64,000 nt of DNA from Nocardia huaxiensis (GTDB lineage: Bacteria; Actinomycetota; Actinomycetes; Mycobacteriales; Mycobacteriaceae): contig NZ_CP059399.1 in assembly GCF_013744875.1 (NCBI RefSeq), positions 3,844,001 to 3,908,000 of the forward strand. Direction: 5' to 3'. The position numbers were made by a program, and so were the translations under genes. The notes beneath the pieces are model-generated. The model searched no databases. It worked only from the letters and a program-made list of their open reading frames with translations, and had not been told where the DNA came from. Positions 1-8,490 of the stretch are shown here, piece after piece; within the stretch, counting starts at the first letter, position 1; every line of letters starts with the position of its first letter.

Positions 1-1159
1 TGCGGTCCTCGGTGAGCGTGCCGGTCTTGTCCGTGCACAGCACATCCATGCCGCCCAGATTCTGAATGGCATTGAGCCGCTTGACCACAACCTTGCGCTT
101 CGACATGGCCATCGCGCCCTTGGCCAGATTCGCGGTCACCACCACCGGCAGCATCTCCGGGGTCAGACCCACCGCCACGGCCACCGCGAACAGGAACGCC
201 GAGGCCCAATCGCCCTGATTGAGGCCATTGATGACGAAGACGATCGGGACCATCACCATCATGAAGCGGATCAGCAGGAAGCTGACCTTCTTCACCCCGG
301 TGTCGAACGCGGTCTCCGGATTCGCGCCCACAATTCCGTCGGCCATGGACCCGAAATAGGTTTCGGACCCGGTCGCCACGACCACGCCGATACCGGTGCC
401 GGAGGTCACCGAGGTGCCCATCAGCACCATATTGTCGGCCTCGGCGGGATTGCCGCGCACCACGCCGGCGCCGTCGCCGGAGACGGTGTCGGCCTTCTCC
501 ACCGGCAGTGATTCACCGGTGAGGGCGGCCTGGCTGAGCATCAGATCCTTGGCCGCGATGAGCCGCATATCCGCCGGCACCATATCTCCGGCCGCCAGCT
601 GCACGATATCGCCCGGGACCACCCCGGTCATGGGGATCTCCGTTGCCGGACAGCGGGGTTCGGTCTCATTGCGCCGGAAGACGGCGGCCGTGGTGGTGAC
701 CAGCTTGGCGAGCGCCTCGGCGGCCTTGGTGGAGCGGAACTCCTGCCAGAATCGGATCACCGTGCTGATGGTGATCATGGTGGTGATGGTGATGACGCCC
801 TCGAGATCCTCGGTCAGATAGAGGACCACATCCAGGAACAGCAGCACCAGGATGAACGGATTCCAGAATGCCTTGGCCAGCTGCACGATCCAGTGCGGCA
901 CCTGCTCGTGCGCGATCTGATTCTTGCCGTACTGCAGCAGCCGCAGTGCGGCCTCCTCGTGCGTGAGGCCCTCGCGCACCGTATCCAGGTCGCGCAGCAC
1001 CTGTTTGGCGGGCTGCACGCTGATACCGGTGAGCTTGGTCCCCACCGCGCGGGTCTGTGATTCGAGTTCGGCGGCCTTGCGGTCCCGGCGGCTGGGCCGC
1101 TTGCCCTCAGGGGGCAGCCCCGGCGGTGGCGCCAGGGGCAGGGGAGTGGACATGGTCAT
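1..1159 (-). CDS. mgtA: Magnesium-translocating P-type ATPase, N-terminal part (gene runs off the window)
   Basis: This is the N-terminal ~386 residues of a P-type ATPase cut by the left window edge. An N-terminal cation-ATPase region (GLTHEEAALRLLQYGKNQIA) is followed by two membrane segments near residues 80-115, the actuator domain with the TGES loop (ALTGESLPVEK), two further membrane segments, and the phosphorylation motif DKTGTLTED at the cut edge. The text around the first membrane helices (FWNPFILVLL) matches the MgtA/MgtB Mg2+ importer branch rather than copper or calcium pumps. The start is ATG at 1159, six bases after AGGAG; an in-frame ATG at 1153 is also possible. The catalytic P/N domains and the last helices lie outside, so intactness cannot be judged. 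Substrate is inferred from family resemblance. Confidence 0.85.
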   Translation of the reverse strand, partial: MTMSTPLPLAPPPGLPPEGKRPSRRDRKAAELESQTRAVGTKLTGISVQPAKQVLRDLDTVREGLTHEEAALRLLQYGKNQIAHEQVPHWIVQLAKAFWNPFILVLLFLDVVLYLTEDLEGVITITTMITISTVIRFWQEFRSTKAAEALAKLVTTTAAVFRRNETEPRCPATEIPMTGVVPGDIVQLAAGDMVPADMRLIAAKDLMLSQAALTGESLPVEKADTVSGDGAGVVRGNPAEADNMVLMGTSVTSGTGIGVVVATGSETYFGSMADGIVGANPETAFDTGVKKVSFLLIRFMMVMVPIVFVINGLNQGDWASAFLFAVAVAVGLTPEMLPVVVTANLAKGAMAMSKRKVVVKRLNAIQNLGGMDVLCTDKTGTLTEDR

Positions 1160-1196
1160 GAGGTACTCCTCGCGAAGGGTGCGCATGACGGGCTCA

Positions 1197-1979
1197 TCAG
1201 GCGACGGCGGTCAGGTCGGTGGGTGCGGCCGGAACCGCCTCGGGCGCAGGAGGATTCGCCATGGTCGTGAAGAACTTGACAGCGGCGGCGAGGGCCACCG
1301 GACCGCCCACGGCGATGGTGCCCGCGATGACGCCGAGCCCGGCCCCGGCCACGATCCCCGCCAGGCAACCCCCTGCGGCCCCTGGAAGGAAGATCGGCGG
1401 CATGAGTGCGGCCCCGACGACCGCACCTGCCACACACCCGATGCCGGCGCCGATGATCGACCCGATCAGGCTGCCGATCATGGTCCCGAGCGTCAGTTCA
1501 TTGACCGCCGCCTGGACGGCCGAGTCGAAATTCTCGGTCGCCGGATCGGCGATCTGCGCGGCGGCGGGAACCGCGGCGCCCGGGTCGGCATCGGACGCGG
1601 CCGCGGGCAGCGCGGTCGCCGCCTCCGTGCCCGGCGTCAGAATCGCTGTGTCGCCGTCGATTCGAGCGGCGATCGGGAAGATCTTGTCGTCGAGCCCATA
1701 CCGTAGGGCGACCGCTGAAACGATGGTGCCGTGGTCGTCGAGGACCTGCAGCATGCCGTCGCGGACGGTCAGCGACCCGGCCGCGGTGCGCAGGATCACC
1801 GAGCCGTCCCGGATCTGCGCGGTGAACGGTATTCCGGGCGAGTTGTTCTGTGCCGCAGTGAGTTCCGGTCCGAACAAGGGTGCGGCTGAGGCGTCGGGTC
1901 CGGTGTTCACCAGGACGGTTGCGGTGAACGCGGCGATACCGAGACAGGCGAGCCTGGTCTTCGGGCTGATCGTGAACAT
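1197..1979 (-). CDS. Secreted protein with C-terminal glycine-zipper segment
   Basis: A 260-residue protein with a Sec-type signal peptide (MFTISPKTRLACLGIAAFTA..., Ala-rich cleavage region near residue 32). The mature N-terminal half is soluble-looking; the C-terminal third (about 165-240) is very rich in Gly/Ala with repeated small-xxx-small spacing (GSLIGSIIGAGIG, AGAVVGAAL, GIVAGAGLGVIAG), i.e. a glycine-zipper-like membrane-active stretch containing two Cys. The start is ATG at 1979 rather than the longer reading to 2021, because AGGAAG lies eight bases upstream of that ATG. It sits 37 bp upstream of mgtA on the same strand and may be co-transcribed with it. I do not recognise a characterised family; the structure suggests an envelope-associated or pore-like protein, which is inference. 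Confidence 0.6.
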   Translation of the reverse strand: MFTISPKTRLACLGIAAFTATVLVNTGPDASAAPLFGPELTAAQNNSPGIPFTAQIRDGSVILRTAAGSLTVRDGMLQVLDDHGTIVSAVALRYGLDDKIFPIAARIDGDTAILTPGTEAATALPAAASDADPGAAVPAAAQIADPATENFDSAVQAAVNELTLGTMIGSLIGSIIGAGIGCVAGAVVGAALMPPIFLPGAAGGCLAGIVAGAGLGVIAGTIAVGGPVALAAAVKFFTTMANPPAPEAVPAAPTDLTAVA

Positions 1980-2068
1980 GATTGGTACTTCCTGTTTTCC
2001 GGCGGATCGCGCCGTGCGCATGCAGAAGCGGGCCGTCGTGCGGCCGTGGAAATGTCGTTCGGGGCGCG

Positions 2069-2212
2069 CTACCGGTGCGTGTGCACGCCCAGCGAGGCGC
2101 TGATGATGGCCGGTGGGGTGTGGCTCGCCAGCAGGTTGGCGCGCTCTTCCGGCGTCAGATTCCGGCGGGCCCAGAGGCGGCCGATGAAGCGGGTTGCGAT
2201 CGTGTAGGTCAT
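2069..2212 (-). CDS. Small basic protein of unknown function (47 aa)
   Basis: A 47-residue reading frame starting at ATG 2212 (MTYTIATRFIGRLWARRNLT). A clear ribosome-binding site (GGAGG, seven bases before the ATG) selects this start over the longer upstream reading. The product is basic with a short hydrophobic patch (PPAIISASLGV) and no recognisable domain. It lies 89 bp upstream of the secreted glycine-zipper gene on the same strand, so the two may form one unit. Size and composition would fit a small regulatory or membrane-interacting peptide, but nothing in the sequence decides this. Confidence 0.45.
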   Translation of the reverse strand: MTYTIATRFIGRLWARRNLTPEERANLLASHTPPAIISASLGVHTHR

Positions 2213-2745
2213 GAGAAAACCTCCGAATTCACGCCGCGACCTACCGGCCGAATACGTTTCGAAGCGAAATTGCGCACGACTCGACGGACAAGTGCCGTGA
2301 ATTCGGCAATTGCCATGGAGAATTGCGCCGACGCGAAAACGATTCAGCGGGAATGCAGGCCGCGGCACGGCGAGAGAATGCAGTCGAATGCACTCGGATA
2401 GGGACTGTCACCGGTCTTCAACTGTGGTACTCACCTCCTGGCGGCCAGGGCGCACGGGGACGCCGGCATGCTGCACACAGGGGTTGGACCACGGCAAAGA
2501 GCCTGGTGGGCACCCCTCTCGTCAGAGTTTCGGCACTACACGACGTGTCCCGGCCGGGGCCGGGAAGCCACTTTGGGTTATCCCTTAATCCGGGAAAACC
2601 TGTCCTAACCTTGGGCGTCTCTCGACGTCGTCAGATCAGTGGCCTGTGTTCGTGTAGGAGCCTCACCTATCGAGGTGCTTGGAACGGAATCGATAATGCT
2701 GCACCCGCGCGGATAAGTCAAGAAAGAACCCTGTATAACAGAAGT
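2213..2745. other. Intergenic region without a convincing gene
   Basis: A 533-base gap between the small minus-strand gene and hisI. It contains a perfect 10-bp palindrome GGCAATTGCC at 2305-2314 (about 95 bp upstream of the small gene, a possible operator) and, on the minus strand near 2425-2440, a strong AGGAGGTGAG ribosome-binding-like sequence followed only by very short frames. The hisI promoter is at its right end. No RNA gene is recognised. Confidence 0.4.
2734..2739 (+). promoter_or_regulatory. -10 element of leaderless hisI promoter
   Basis: TATAAC lies exactly six bases before the hisI ATG, the spacing expected when transcription starts on the start codon. No ribosome-binding site is visible before hisI, which agrees with a leaderless mRNA. 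Confidence 0.5.
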
Positions 2746-3093
2746 ATGAGCCTGGACCCCGCAATCTCCGCCCGCCTCAAGCGCAATGCGGACGGCCTCT
2801 TCGCCGCCGTCGCGCAGGAGAAGAGCACCGGGGATGTGCTCATGATGGCCTGGATGGACGACGAAGCCCTCGCGCGCACCCTCGAAACCCGCAAGGGCAC
2901 ATACTATTCGCGCTCGCGGCAGCAGTACTGGGTCAAGGGCGAGACCTCCGGCCACACCCAGTATGTGCATGAGGTCCGTCTCGACTGCGACGGCGACACG
3001 GTGCTGTTGATCGTCGATCAGGAGGGCGCGGCCTGCCACACCGGCACCCACACCTGCTTCGACACGGATGTGCTGCTCGCCGAAACGGACTGA
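2746..3093 (+). CDS. hisI: Phosphoribosyl-AMP cyclohydrolase
   Basis: A 115-residue HisI enzyme: opens the adenine ring of phosphoribosyl-AMP in the third step of histidine biosynthesis, in the cytosol. Family hallmarks are all present: [33 protein letters not shown], the metal-binding DCDGDT run, and the Zn-binding [10 protein letters not shown] near the C-terminus. It is the stand-alone form without a fused HisE domain. The ATG at 2746 is chosen because family members start here and a TATAAC -10 lies six bases upstream; the longer frame extends into non-coding DNA. In M. tuberculosis hisI closes the his operon just before the trp cluster; here the preceding his genes are absent and an unrelated block lies upstream. 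Confidence 0.95.
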   Translation: MSLDPAISARLKRNADGLFAAVAQEKSTGDVLMMAWMDDEALARTLETRKGTYYSRSRQQYWVKGETSGHTQYVHEVRLDCDGDTVLLIVDQEGAACHTGTHTCFDTDVLLAETD

Positions 3094-3111
3094 GCCGCAA
3101 GCACTCCGGCG

Positions 3112-3615
3112 CTAGCTGAGCCCGTCGTGGGAGATGGGCCGGCTGGAACGCCCGTTCCCCCGGGAGATTCCGCGTTCCATCTGCGCCACCATGGTCTCGC
3201 CGAGCTCGAGCAGCTGCTTGGTCTGCTCCTTGTCGAGCCCGTCGAAGACGAGGTTGCGCACGCACTCGAGGTAGCCGGGCTGCGCCTCGGTCACCTTCCG
3301 GAATCCGGTCTCGGTGAGCACGGCCTGTGCCCCGCGCCGCCCCGGGATGGTGACGCGTTGCGCCCACCCCAGTCGTTCCAGCTTCGACACCACATGCGAA
3401 AGCCGCGATAGCGATGCGTTTGCCTTTTTGGCAAGCTCGCTCAGTTGCAACCGGTGCCCTGGTTCTTCGGACAGCAGAGTCATCACGAAGAATTCGAAAT
3501 GGGTAATCCCGGACTCCCGTTGGAGTTGGGTATCCAGGGCAGCTGGAAGTCGTGTCATCAGCGCGATGACGGTACGCCAAGCTCGCTGTTCAATCGGATT
3601 CAACCACTTGGTCAC
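3112..3615 (-). CDS. MarR-family transcriptional regulator
   Basis: A 167-residue winged-helix regulator. Helices before the DNA-binding region (ALDTQLQRESGITHFEFFVMTLL) lead into the MarR recognition helix (LSELAKKANASLSRLSHVVSKL) and the wing (ERLGWAQRVTIPGRRGAQAVLTETG), where the conserved D-x-R is replaced by a PGRRG turn. The C-terminal helix is the dimerisation segment. Start is GTG at 3615, preceded by GAGAGGG. It lies tail-to-tail with hisI (18 bp apart). An inverted repeat GCAAA-N6-TTTGC at 3709-3724, about 95 bp upstream, is a candidate autoregulatory site. Ligand and targets are unknown. Confidence 0.85.
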   Translation of the reverse strand: MTKWLNPIEQRAWRTVIALMTRLPAALDTQLQRESGITHFEFFVMTLLSEEPGHRLQLSELAKKANASLSRLSHVVSKLERLGWAQRVTIPGRRGAQAVLTETGFRKVTEAQPGYLECVRNLVFDGLDKEQTKQLLELGETMVAQMERGISRGNGRSSRPISHDGLS

Positions 3616-3708
3616 CGTGCGCGCCCTCTCGTAGCAGCCGGGTGACAGGTTGTGCTCGCCGGTTCGGCGTGCGGCGGAACATCAACAACGAGTCACCCGC
3701 AAAACAAA

Positions 3709-3724
3709 GTTTGCCACGATTTCG
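3709..3724. promoter_or_regulatory. Candidate MarR operator (inverted repeat)
   Basis: GCAAA-ACAAAG-TTTGC, a 16-bp interrupted palindrome upstream of the MarR gene, of the size MarR dimers bind. It is an A-rich island in GC-rich DNA. Assignment to this regulator is inference from position. Confidence 0.3.
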
Positions 3725-3752
3725 CTCGGCCGTCACGATGTTGCTGAATGAC

Positions 3753-3766
3753 GTGACATCGATCAC
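3753..3766. promoter_or_regulatory. CRP/GlxR-like palindrome
   Basis: GTGA-CATCGA-TCAC matches the core GTGA-N6-TCAC of CRP-family sites. It lies in the 168-bp gap between a membrane gene and the MarR gene, both on the minus strand. Short sites like this occur by chance, so this is tentative. Confidence 0.25.
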
Positions 3767-3783
3767 GCGTGTCGTGTGGCGTT

Positions 3784-4395
3784 TCAGTACGCGCCGGGGT
3801 CCTGTGACGGCTCGGGCTTTTCCGTTGCCACGCGCTGCTTTTCCTGTTCCATGCGCTGTTTCGCGGCACGATGTTTGCGGAATCGCCTGCGCACCAACAG
3901 AAATGCGACCAGGAGGAACAGGACGGCGGAGACGATGGCCCCGGTCAGCACCGCGCCGCGAAATGCCGGTGCGTCGACATCGAGAATGCGCTCACCCGCG
4001 TGCGCGGCATTGCTGTTCCCGGCCACGATGGCCAGGGTCAACAAATTCGGCACTGCCGCAACAACTGCCAGCACCACGGCGGCGCCCGCAATAAACGGAC
4101 CGCCCCGTTTCCGCCAGGTCATTCCGGCCAGCAGTAGCAGCAAAAGTGGCACAAGCGTACAGAGCACGCCCATCACGAGCCCGTACCAAATGCCCTTGGA
4201 AAAACTGCCCGAGACCATTTCGGCGATGCGCTGCGCCCACCATCGCGGCAGGAATGCGGCCAGAATCAGATACGTCACCCACAAAATCACTGCCAGCAAC
4301 ACCAGGGCAATGATCCGATTGCGCCACGTGACGAATGTCGACCGCTTCTGCTCCGGCACGTCCGCGCCGGGCGTGATGTCGCTGGGCGTAGTCAT
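3784..4395 (-). CDS. Integral membrane protein, four predicted helices
   Basis: A 203-residue protein with a hydrophilic N-terminus (about 20 residues), four hydrophobic segments (IIALVLLAVILWVTYLILAA; GLVMGVLCTLVPLLLLLLAG; FIAGAAVVLAVVAAVPNLLT; VLTGAIVSAVLFLLVAFLLV) and a strongly charged Arg/Lys/Glu C-terminal tail (RRRFRKHRAAKQRMEQEKQR). Related Mycobacteriales proteins are usually labelled conserved membrane protein or permease; no catalytic motif is visible. ATG 4395 is chosen over the longer frame because TACGCT stands six bases upstream, the leaderless arrangement. Function unknown. Confidence 0.75.
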   Translation of the reverse strand: MTTPSDITPGADVPEQKRSTFVTWRNRIIALVLLAVILWVTYLILAAFLPRWWAQRIAEMVSGSFSKGIWYGLVMGVLCTLVPLLLLLLAGMTWRKRGGPFIAGAAVVLAVVAAVPNLLTLAIVAGNSNAAHAGERILDVDAPAFRGAVLTGAIVSAVLFLLVAFLLVRRRFRKHRAAKQRMEQEKQRVATEKPEPSQDPGAY

Positions 4396-4401
4396 TCGCC
4401 C

Positions 4402-4407
4402 AGCGTA
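4402..4407 (-). promoter_or_regulatory. -10 element, leaderless membrane-protein gene
   Basis: On the minus strand TACGCT stands six bases before the ATG at 4395; no Shine-Dalgarno sequence is present. Confidence 0.4.
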
Positions 4408-4454
4408 GGCCCGCGCCCGCGGCACCACGGTGTGCGCCACTCCGGACGTTCCGG

Positions 4455-4745
4455 TTACGAACCAGCGATCAGCAGATCCGCGGCGTCGAAATCGGTCACC
4501 CGCGGCGGTTGCGGGAAGCCGCCGCCACCCAGGCTCGCCACGGCGGGGAAGAACACCGCCTGGTTGAAGGCATCGAGCTGATCCTTGCGCTCCCACACCT
4601 GCACGACCTGCCAGCCACCCTCGACGGGCCCGGCCGTGAACAGGATTCGCCCCGCTGGCGGGGCGTACTCCCCGAGCGCATCGCCGATCGCCCGATAGTG
4701 GGCCTCGGTCCCGCCCGGGAAGAACGCCAGTCGCACGAAGGTCAT
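4455..4745 (-). CDS. Small dimeric alpha/beta-barrel-like protein
   Basis: A 96-residue protein ([20 protein letters not shown]...). The pattern of a first strand, a helix, and a strand with [20 protein letters not shown] resembles the antibiotic-biosynthesis-monooxygenase/EthD-type ferredoxin-like fold that dimerises into a barrel. No cofactor motif is visible. Its ATG overlaps the stop of the upstream peroxiredoxin by one base (TGATG), so it is translationally coupled to it; a role connected with oxidative stress or a reactive substrate is a reasonable inference only. An alternative is a DUF-type stress-responsive barrel protein. Confidence 0.65.
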   Translation of the reverse strand: MTFVRLAFFPGGTEAHYRAIGDALGEYAPPAGRILFTAGPVEGGWQVVQVWERKDQLDAFNQAVFFPAVASLGGGGFPQPPRVTDFDAADLLIAGS

Positions 4746-5203
4746 CAGCCGCGGTTCTTCAGGAATTCGAGGGCGTCGTCGGCGTGCACGGCGGCGCGCA
4801 TCTCGCTCGAAATGACCTTGGCGACGGTGCGATCCGGGTCGATCACGAAGGTGGTGCGCTTGACCGGGACGATCGCGCCCAGCAGGCCGCGCTTCACCCC
4901 GAACTCGGCGGCCACCTTCGCGCCGGGATCGGACAGCACCGGATAGTTCAGCCCCTGCTTCTCGGCGAAGCCGGACTGCGTGTCCACCGAGTCGGCGCTG
5001 ATGCCCACGCAGCTCGCACCCAGGGCCTTGAATTCGCTTGCCAGATCCCGGAAGTGGCACGCCTCGGCGGTGCACACGGGGGTATTGGCGGCGGGGTAGA
5101 AGAACAGCACCACGGGGCCGTCGGCGAGCAGGGAATCGAGGGTGCGCTTGGTGCCGGTCTGGTCGGCGAGCTCGAAGTTGGGAGCGATCTGGCCAGGCTT
5201 CAT
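4745..5203 (-). CDS. bcp: Peroxiredoxin (BCP/AhpE-related thiol peroxidase)
   Basis: A 152-residue thiol peroxidase that reduces hydrogen peroxide and organic hydroperoxides. Order: GQIAPNFEL strand, then [18 protein letters not shown], where Cys44 is the peroxidatic cysteine and Cys49, five residues on, fits the resolving cysteine of atypical two-Cys BCP proteins; Thr41 of the catalytic Pro-x-x-x-Thr/Ser-x-x-Cys-type loop is present. [26 protein letters not shown] is the conserved middle. Length matches M. tuberculosis BcpB (Rv1608c), which is also between hisI and trpE. The start at ATG 5203 is supported by TACTGT seven bases upstream; a GTG at 5212 would leave no promoter or ribosome site. 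It is followed by a one-base-overlapping small gene. Confidence 0.92.
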   Translation of the reverse strand: MKPGQIAPNFELADQTGTKRTLDSLLADGPVVLFFYPAANTPVCTAEACHFRDLASEFKALGASCVGISADSVDTQSGFAEKQGLNYPVLSDPGAKVAAEFGVKRGLLGAIVPVKRTTFVIDPDRTVAKVISSEMRAAVHADDALEFLKNRG

Positions 5204-5210
5204 ACAGCGC

Positions 5211-5216
5211 ACAGTA
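5211..5216 (-). promoter_or_regulatory. -10 element, leaderless peroxiredoxin gene
   Basis: On the minus strand TACTGT is seven bases before ATG 5203. It decides between two closely spaced start codons. Confidence 0.45.
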
Positions 5217-5296
5217 CGGGACGGTCTCGATCAGTGAATCGTCCCGTGGGCGGACACGGCGGTCCGCCCACGGGACGATCGAGCCACAACACCGGA

Positions 5297-5602
5297 TCAG
5301 ACGCCGATGAGCGCGGCGACCTCCGGGTTCTTGATCTCCATGACATCGAGGATGCCGTGCGCCCGCAGGAACGGCTTCAGCTCCCGGATGCGATCGGTGT
5401 GCTCGGCGTACTCATCCGGGAAGCTGCGCGGATCGAGCGCTTCCAGGGCCTTGACATAGGTGACGAACGAGGCGATGGCGCTGTACTTGCTGCCGGCGTT
5501 CATATTCATCATCCGCGGCGGCTGGCCGGGGTGGCTCCCCGGGGCGACCTGCGGAGCTGCGTGCCGTGGACCCTCCGGTGCGACCGGTTGCGAGGGGTAC
5601 AT
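5297..5602 (-). CDS. Hypothetical protein with Pro-rich N-terminus
   Basis: A 101-residue protein. Residues 1-30 are Pro/Gly/Met-rich and probably disordered ([20 protein letters not shown]); residues 38-101 look like a compact helical domain ([20 protein letters not shown] ... [18 protein letters not shown]). Start ATG 5602 is chosen because GAGGAG lies ten bases upstream; the longer frame to 5653 has no ribosome site. It is divergent from trpE, with 174 bp of shared upstream DNA. No family recognised. Confidence 0.55.
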   Translation of the reverse strand: MYPSQPVAPEGPRHAAPQVAPGSHPGQPPRMMNMNAGSKYSAIASFVTYVKALEALDPRSFPDEYAEHTDRIRELKPFLRAHGILDVMEIKNPEVAALIGV

Positions 5603-5741
5603 CTGTGTAGAACTCCTCTCGTATCGGGATACCGCGTGCGACCTCTCCTGCACTGCCGAGAGGCAGATTGCCGCGAGTGTAGTGATGACCGCATCGTCTA
5701 TTCGCAGCAGAGGGGGGTTCGGCTGGGGGAGGAGAGCGATT

Positions 5742-5747
5742 TAGATA
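5742..5747 (+). promoter_or_regulatory. Possible trpE promoter -10
   Basis: TAGATA about 30 bases before the trpE ATG, with TTCGGC 18 bases upstream as a poor -35. The 174-base trpE upstream region shows no run of Trp codons and no terminator/anti-terminator pair, so attenuation by a Trp leader peptide is not supported. Confidence 0.25.
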
Positions 5748-5776
5748 CCGAGAGTCCGGCCTGGAATGATGGGTGG

Positions 5777-7321
5777 ATGCACGGCGCATCCACTACCTCC
5801 ACCACCTCCCGCGAACAGTTCCGTGTACTCGCGGCCGATCACCGGGTCGTGCCGGTGATTCGAAAGGTGTTGGCGGACTCGGAGACTCCCCTGTCGGCCT
5901 ACCGCAAGCTGGCCGCGGACCGGGCGGGAACCTTCCTGCTGGAATCCGCGGAAAACGGGCGGTCATGGTCGCGATGGTCGTTCATCGGGGCCGGGGCGCC
6001 CAGTGCGCTCACGGTCGTCGACGGTGAGGCGGCCTGGCTGGGACAGACGCCGGCCGACGCGCCATCGGGTGGCGACCCGCTGCTCGCACTGCGCGAGACG
6101 TTGCAGGTGCTGCGCACCGAGCGGCTGCCCGGATTGCCGCCCTTGACCGGTGGCATGGTCGGGTATCTCGGGTACGACGCGGTGCGGCGCATGGAACGGC
6201 TGCCGTCGATCGCCGCCGATGATCTCGAGCTGCCGGAGATGGTGCTGCTGCTGGCCACCGATCTCGCGGCCTTCGATCACCACGAGGGCGCGATCACGCT
6301 CATCGCCAATGCCGTCAACTGGAACGGCACCGATGAACATGTGGACGCGGCGTACGACGACGCGGTGGCGCGGCTCGACCGGATGACCGAGGCGCTCGCC
6401 GCGCCGGCCGACTCGACGGTGTCGGTGTTCGATCGGCCCGAACCCAACTTCCGCCGCCAGCGCACCTCCGAGGAATTCGGGGCGGGCGTGCGGCGGCTGG
6501 TCAAGGAGATCGAGGCGGGCGAGGCCTTCCAGGTGGTGCTGTCGCAGCGCTTCGAAATGGAATACGGCGGAACGGCTCTCGATCTCTACCGCATGCTGCG
6601 CGCCTCGAATCCGAGCCCGTACATGTACCTCATGCACATTCCGGACGGGTCCGGCGGCACCGCGTTCTCCATCGTCGGCTCCAGCCCGGAATCCCTGGTG
6701 ACGGTGAAGGACGGCGTGGCCACCACGCATCCCATCGCGGGCACCCGCTGGCGCGGGGCCACCGAGGAGGACGATCTGCTCCTCGAGAAGGGCCTGCTCG
6801 CCGACGAGAAGGAGAACGCCGAGCACCTCATGCTCGTCGACCTCGGCCGCAACGACCTCGGCCGGGTGTGTGAGCCCGGCACCGTGCGCGTCACCGAATA
6901 CCGGCACATCGAGCGCTACAGCCACGTCATGCACCTGGTCTCCACGGTGTCGGGCCGCCTCGCCCCCGGCAAGGTCGCCCTCGACGCCGTGCAGGCGTGC
7001 TTCCCGGCGGGCACGCTCTCGGGTGCGCCCAAGGTCCGCGCCATGGAGTTGATCGAGGAACTCGAACCCACTCGCCGCGGCATCTACGGCGGCGTGGTCG
7101 GTTATCTCGACTTCGCCGGCGACGCCGACACGGCGATCTGCATCCGCACCGCGCTGCTCAAGAACGGCACCGCCTACGTGCAGGCGGGTGCGGGCGTGGT
7201 TGCCGACTCCGACCCGGACTACGAGGACGTCGAATCCCGCAACAAGGCCATGGCGGTGCTCAAGGCCGTGGCCGCCGCGGAAACGGTGCGCGCCTTCCGG
7301 CCCAACGGTGACGGGCAATGA
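5777..7321 (+). CDS. trpE: Anthranilate synthase component I
   Basis: A 514-residue chorismate-utilising enzyme: with TrpG it converts chorismate and glutamine to anthranilate, the first committed step of tryptophan synthesis. The N-terminal domain carries the Trp feedback motif LLES ([16 protein letters not shown]). The C-terminal catalytic domain has [43 protein letters not shown] and [20 protein letters not shown], covering substrate and Mg2+ ligands. The ATG at 5777 begins right at the family boundary. Its stop overlaps the next gene by ATGA, starting the trpE-membrane-trpC-trpB-trpA cluster. No trpG or trpD is present, as is usual in Mycobacteriales where they are elsewhere. Confidence 0.97.
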   Translation: MHGASTTSTTSREQFRVLAADHRVVPVIRKVLADSETPLSAYRKLAADRAGTFLLESAENGRSWSRWSFIGAGAPSALTVVDGEAAWLGQTPADAPSGGDPLLALRETLQVLRTERLPGLPPLTGGMVGYLGYDAVRRMERLPSIAADDLELPEMVLLLATDLAAFDHHEGAITLIANAVNWNGTDEHVDAAYDDAVARLDRMTEALAAPADSTVSVFDRPEPNFRRQRTSEEFGAGVRRLVKEIEAGEAFQVVLSQRFEMEYGGTALDLYRMLRASNPSPYMYLMHIPDGSGGTAFSIVGSSPESLVTVKDGVATTHPIAGTRWRGATEEDDLLLEKGLLADEKENAEHLMLVDLGRNDLGRVCEPGTVRVTEYRHIERYSHVMHLVSTVSGRLAPGKVALDAVQACFPAGTLSGAPKVRAMELIEELEPTRRGIYGGVVGYLDFAGDADTAICIRTALLKNGTAYVQAGAGVVADSDPDYEDVESRNKAMAVLKAVAAAETVRAFRPNGDGQ

Positions 7322-8340
7322 GCGAGAGCGACCCGGATCGGCCCCCGAAAACCGCTGCGGCGCAGCACAACCCCGACGACTCCGGGAGCGCCGCCGGGGG
7401 CGCAGCGGATACCGCGCGCGTCACCCCGGCAGCCGTCGACCGCGAGCGGGAAACCGTTGCCGCACAGATCGATACCGATGTCGAATCCGGCCCCGAGGGG
7501 ATCCGGCAGCGTGCGTTGGAAGCCGACCTGCGGGAGGCGGAGGCCAATGCCGCGCAGGCCGAGGCCGACGCGGCGGCCGCCGAAATCGACGCCGCCGGGG
7601 CGCGCCGCAGGCCGGTGGTGGCGGCGTTGCTGCTGGCCGTCGCGGCAGGATTGCTGTGGGTGTCCTCGCGGATGACGTGGGTGAGCTTCGACGTCGTCGG
7701 CGAGGTCGGCGACGCGCGGACGATGCGCGACGAAACACTCGATGGCGGCGAGTGGTTCGGGGCGCTGACGCCGCTGGCATTGGCCTTGCTGGCGACGGTC
7801 GCGGCGGTATTCGCCACCCGCGGCTGGTTCCGGCGACTCGTCGGCGTGATCGTCGGGGTGCTGGCCGCGGTGGCGGCGGTCCCGGCATACGCGCTCCTCA
7901 GAGGTGAGGGACGGACCGCCGAACGCGCCGCGACACTGGCCGATCTCAGATCGTGGGAAGTCGCCGAGAAGATCCAGACCTCGGCCTTCCCGGCGTGGCT
8001 GTCCATCGCCGGTGCGCTGGCGGCGTTCGCGGCGGCGCTGCTGCTGGTGCGCATGCCCGTGGAGGCCGTCAAGGCCCCCGGCAAGTACGACAATCCGGCG
8101 GCCCGGAAGGCGGCTGCGACGGACGCCGTGGCCGCCGCAGCGGCCGATCGCGGTACCGAAGCTCACGCGGAGGCGCGGGACACGATCTCCGGGTCACAGC
8201 GTGGCTCACGAGACCAGTTGTCCGGCCGGGTGCTGTGGGACGCCCTCGACGAAGGTGTCGATCCGACCGACGATGAAACCAATCGCGGTGCCGCACACGA
8301 TGATCCAGGTAGCGGGGGAGTGGGCGACCGAGCCCGCTGA
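7318..8340 (+). CDS. Trp-region conserved membrane protein (TIGR02234-like)
   Basis: A 340-residue membrane protein found between trpE and trpC in actinobacteria (Rv1610 in M. tuberculosis). Residues 1-95 are hydrophilic and include an Ala/Glu-rich probable coiled coil ([20 protein letters not shown]). Four hydrophobic helices follow ([73 protein letters not shown]), with a soluble loop between the first two. The tail (residues about 255-340) is charged and variable. ATG 7318 overlaps the trpE stop by four bases, so it is translationally coupled. Its biochemical role is not established; conservation of position suggests a link to tryptophan metabolism. Confidence 0.85.
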   Translation: MSESDPDRPPKTAAAQHNPDDSGSAAGGAADTARVTPAAVDRERETVAAQIDTDVESGPEGIRQRALEADLREAEANAAQAEADAAAAEIDAAGARRRPVVAALLLAVAAGLLWVSSRMTWVSFDVVGEVGDARTMRDETLDGGEWFGALTPLALALLATVAAVFATRGWFRRLVGVIVGVLAAVAAVPAYALLRGEGRTAERAATLADLRSWEVAEKIQTSAFPAWLSIAGALAAFAAALLLVRMPVEAVKAPGKYDNPAARKAAATDAVAAAAADRGTEAHAEARDTISGSQRGSRDQLSGRVLWDALDEGVDPTDDETNRGAAHDDPGSGGVGDRAR

Positions 8341-8490
8341 ACAGGGGTCGCGGCCGACGCCGCTCGCGGTTCCGCCCCCGCCGTCACAGGCGGGAACATA
8401 GCCATTTACTCTTTATCAGCATCGGTGAGACAGCACCTGGGGGGACTCTCAGGTAGCAAGTCACGTCTCCCCAGAAAGGATTCGAGCCAG

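Noticed and set aside
5603..5776. Trp leader-peptide attenuator before trpE
   Set aside because: No run of Trp codons in a short frame and no alternative hairpins in the 174-base region.
5963..7318. Long minus-strand frame opposite trpE (and similar frames opposite polA, pyk and uvrB)
   Set aside because: Shadow frames caused by high GC; their products are low-complexity His/Arg/Gly/Val-rich and unlike any protein, while the plus-strand genes are certain.
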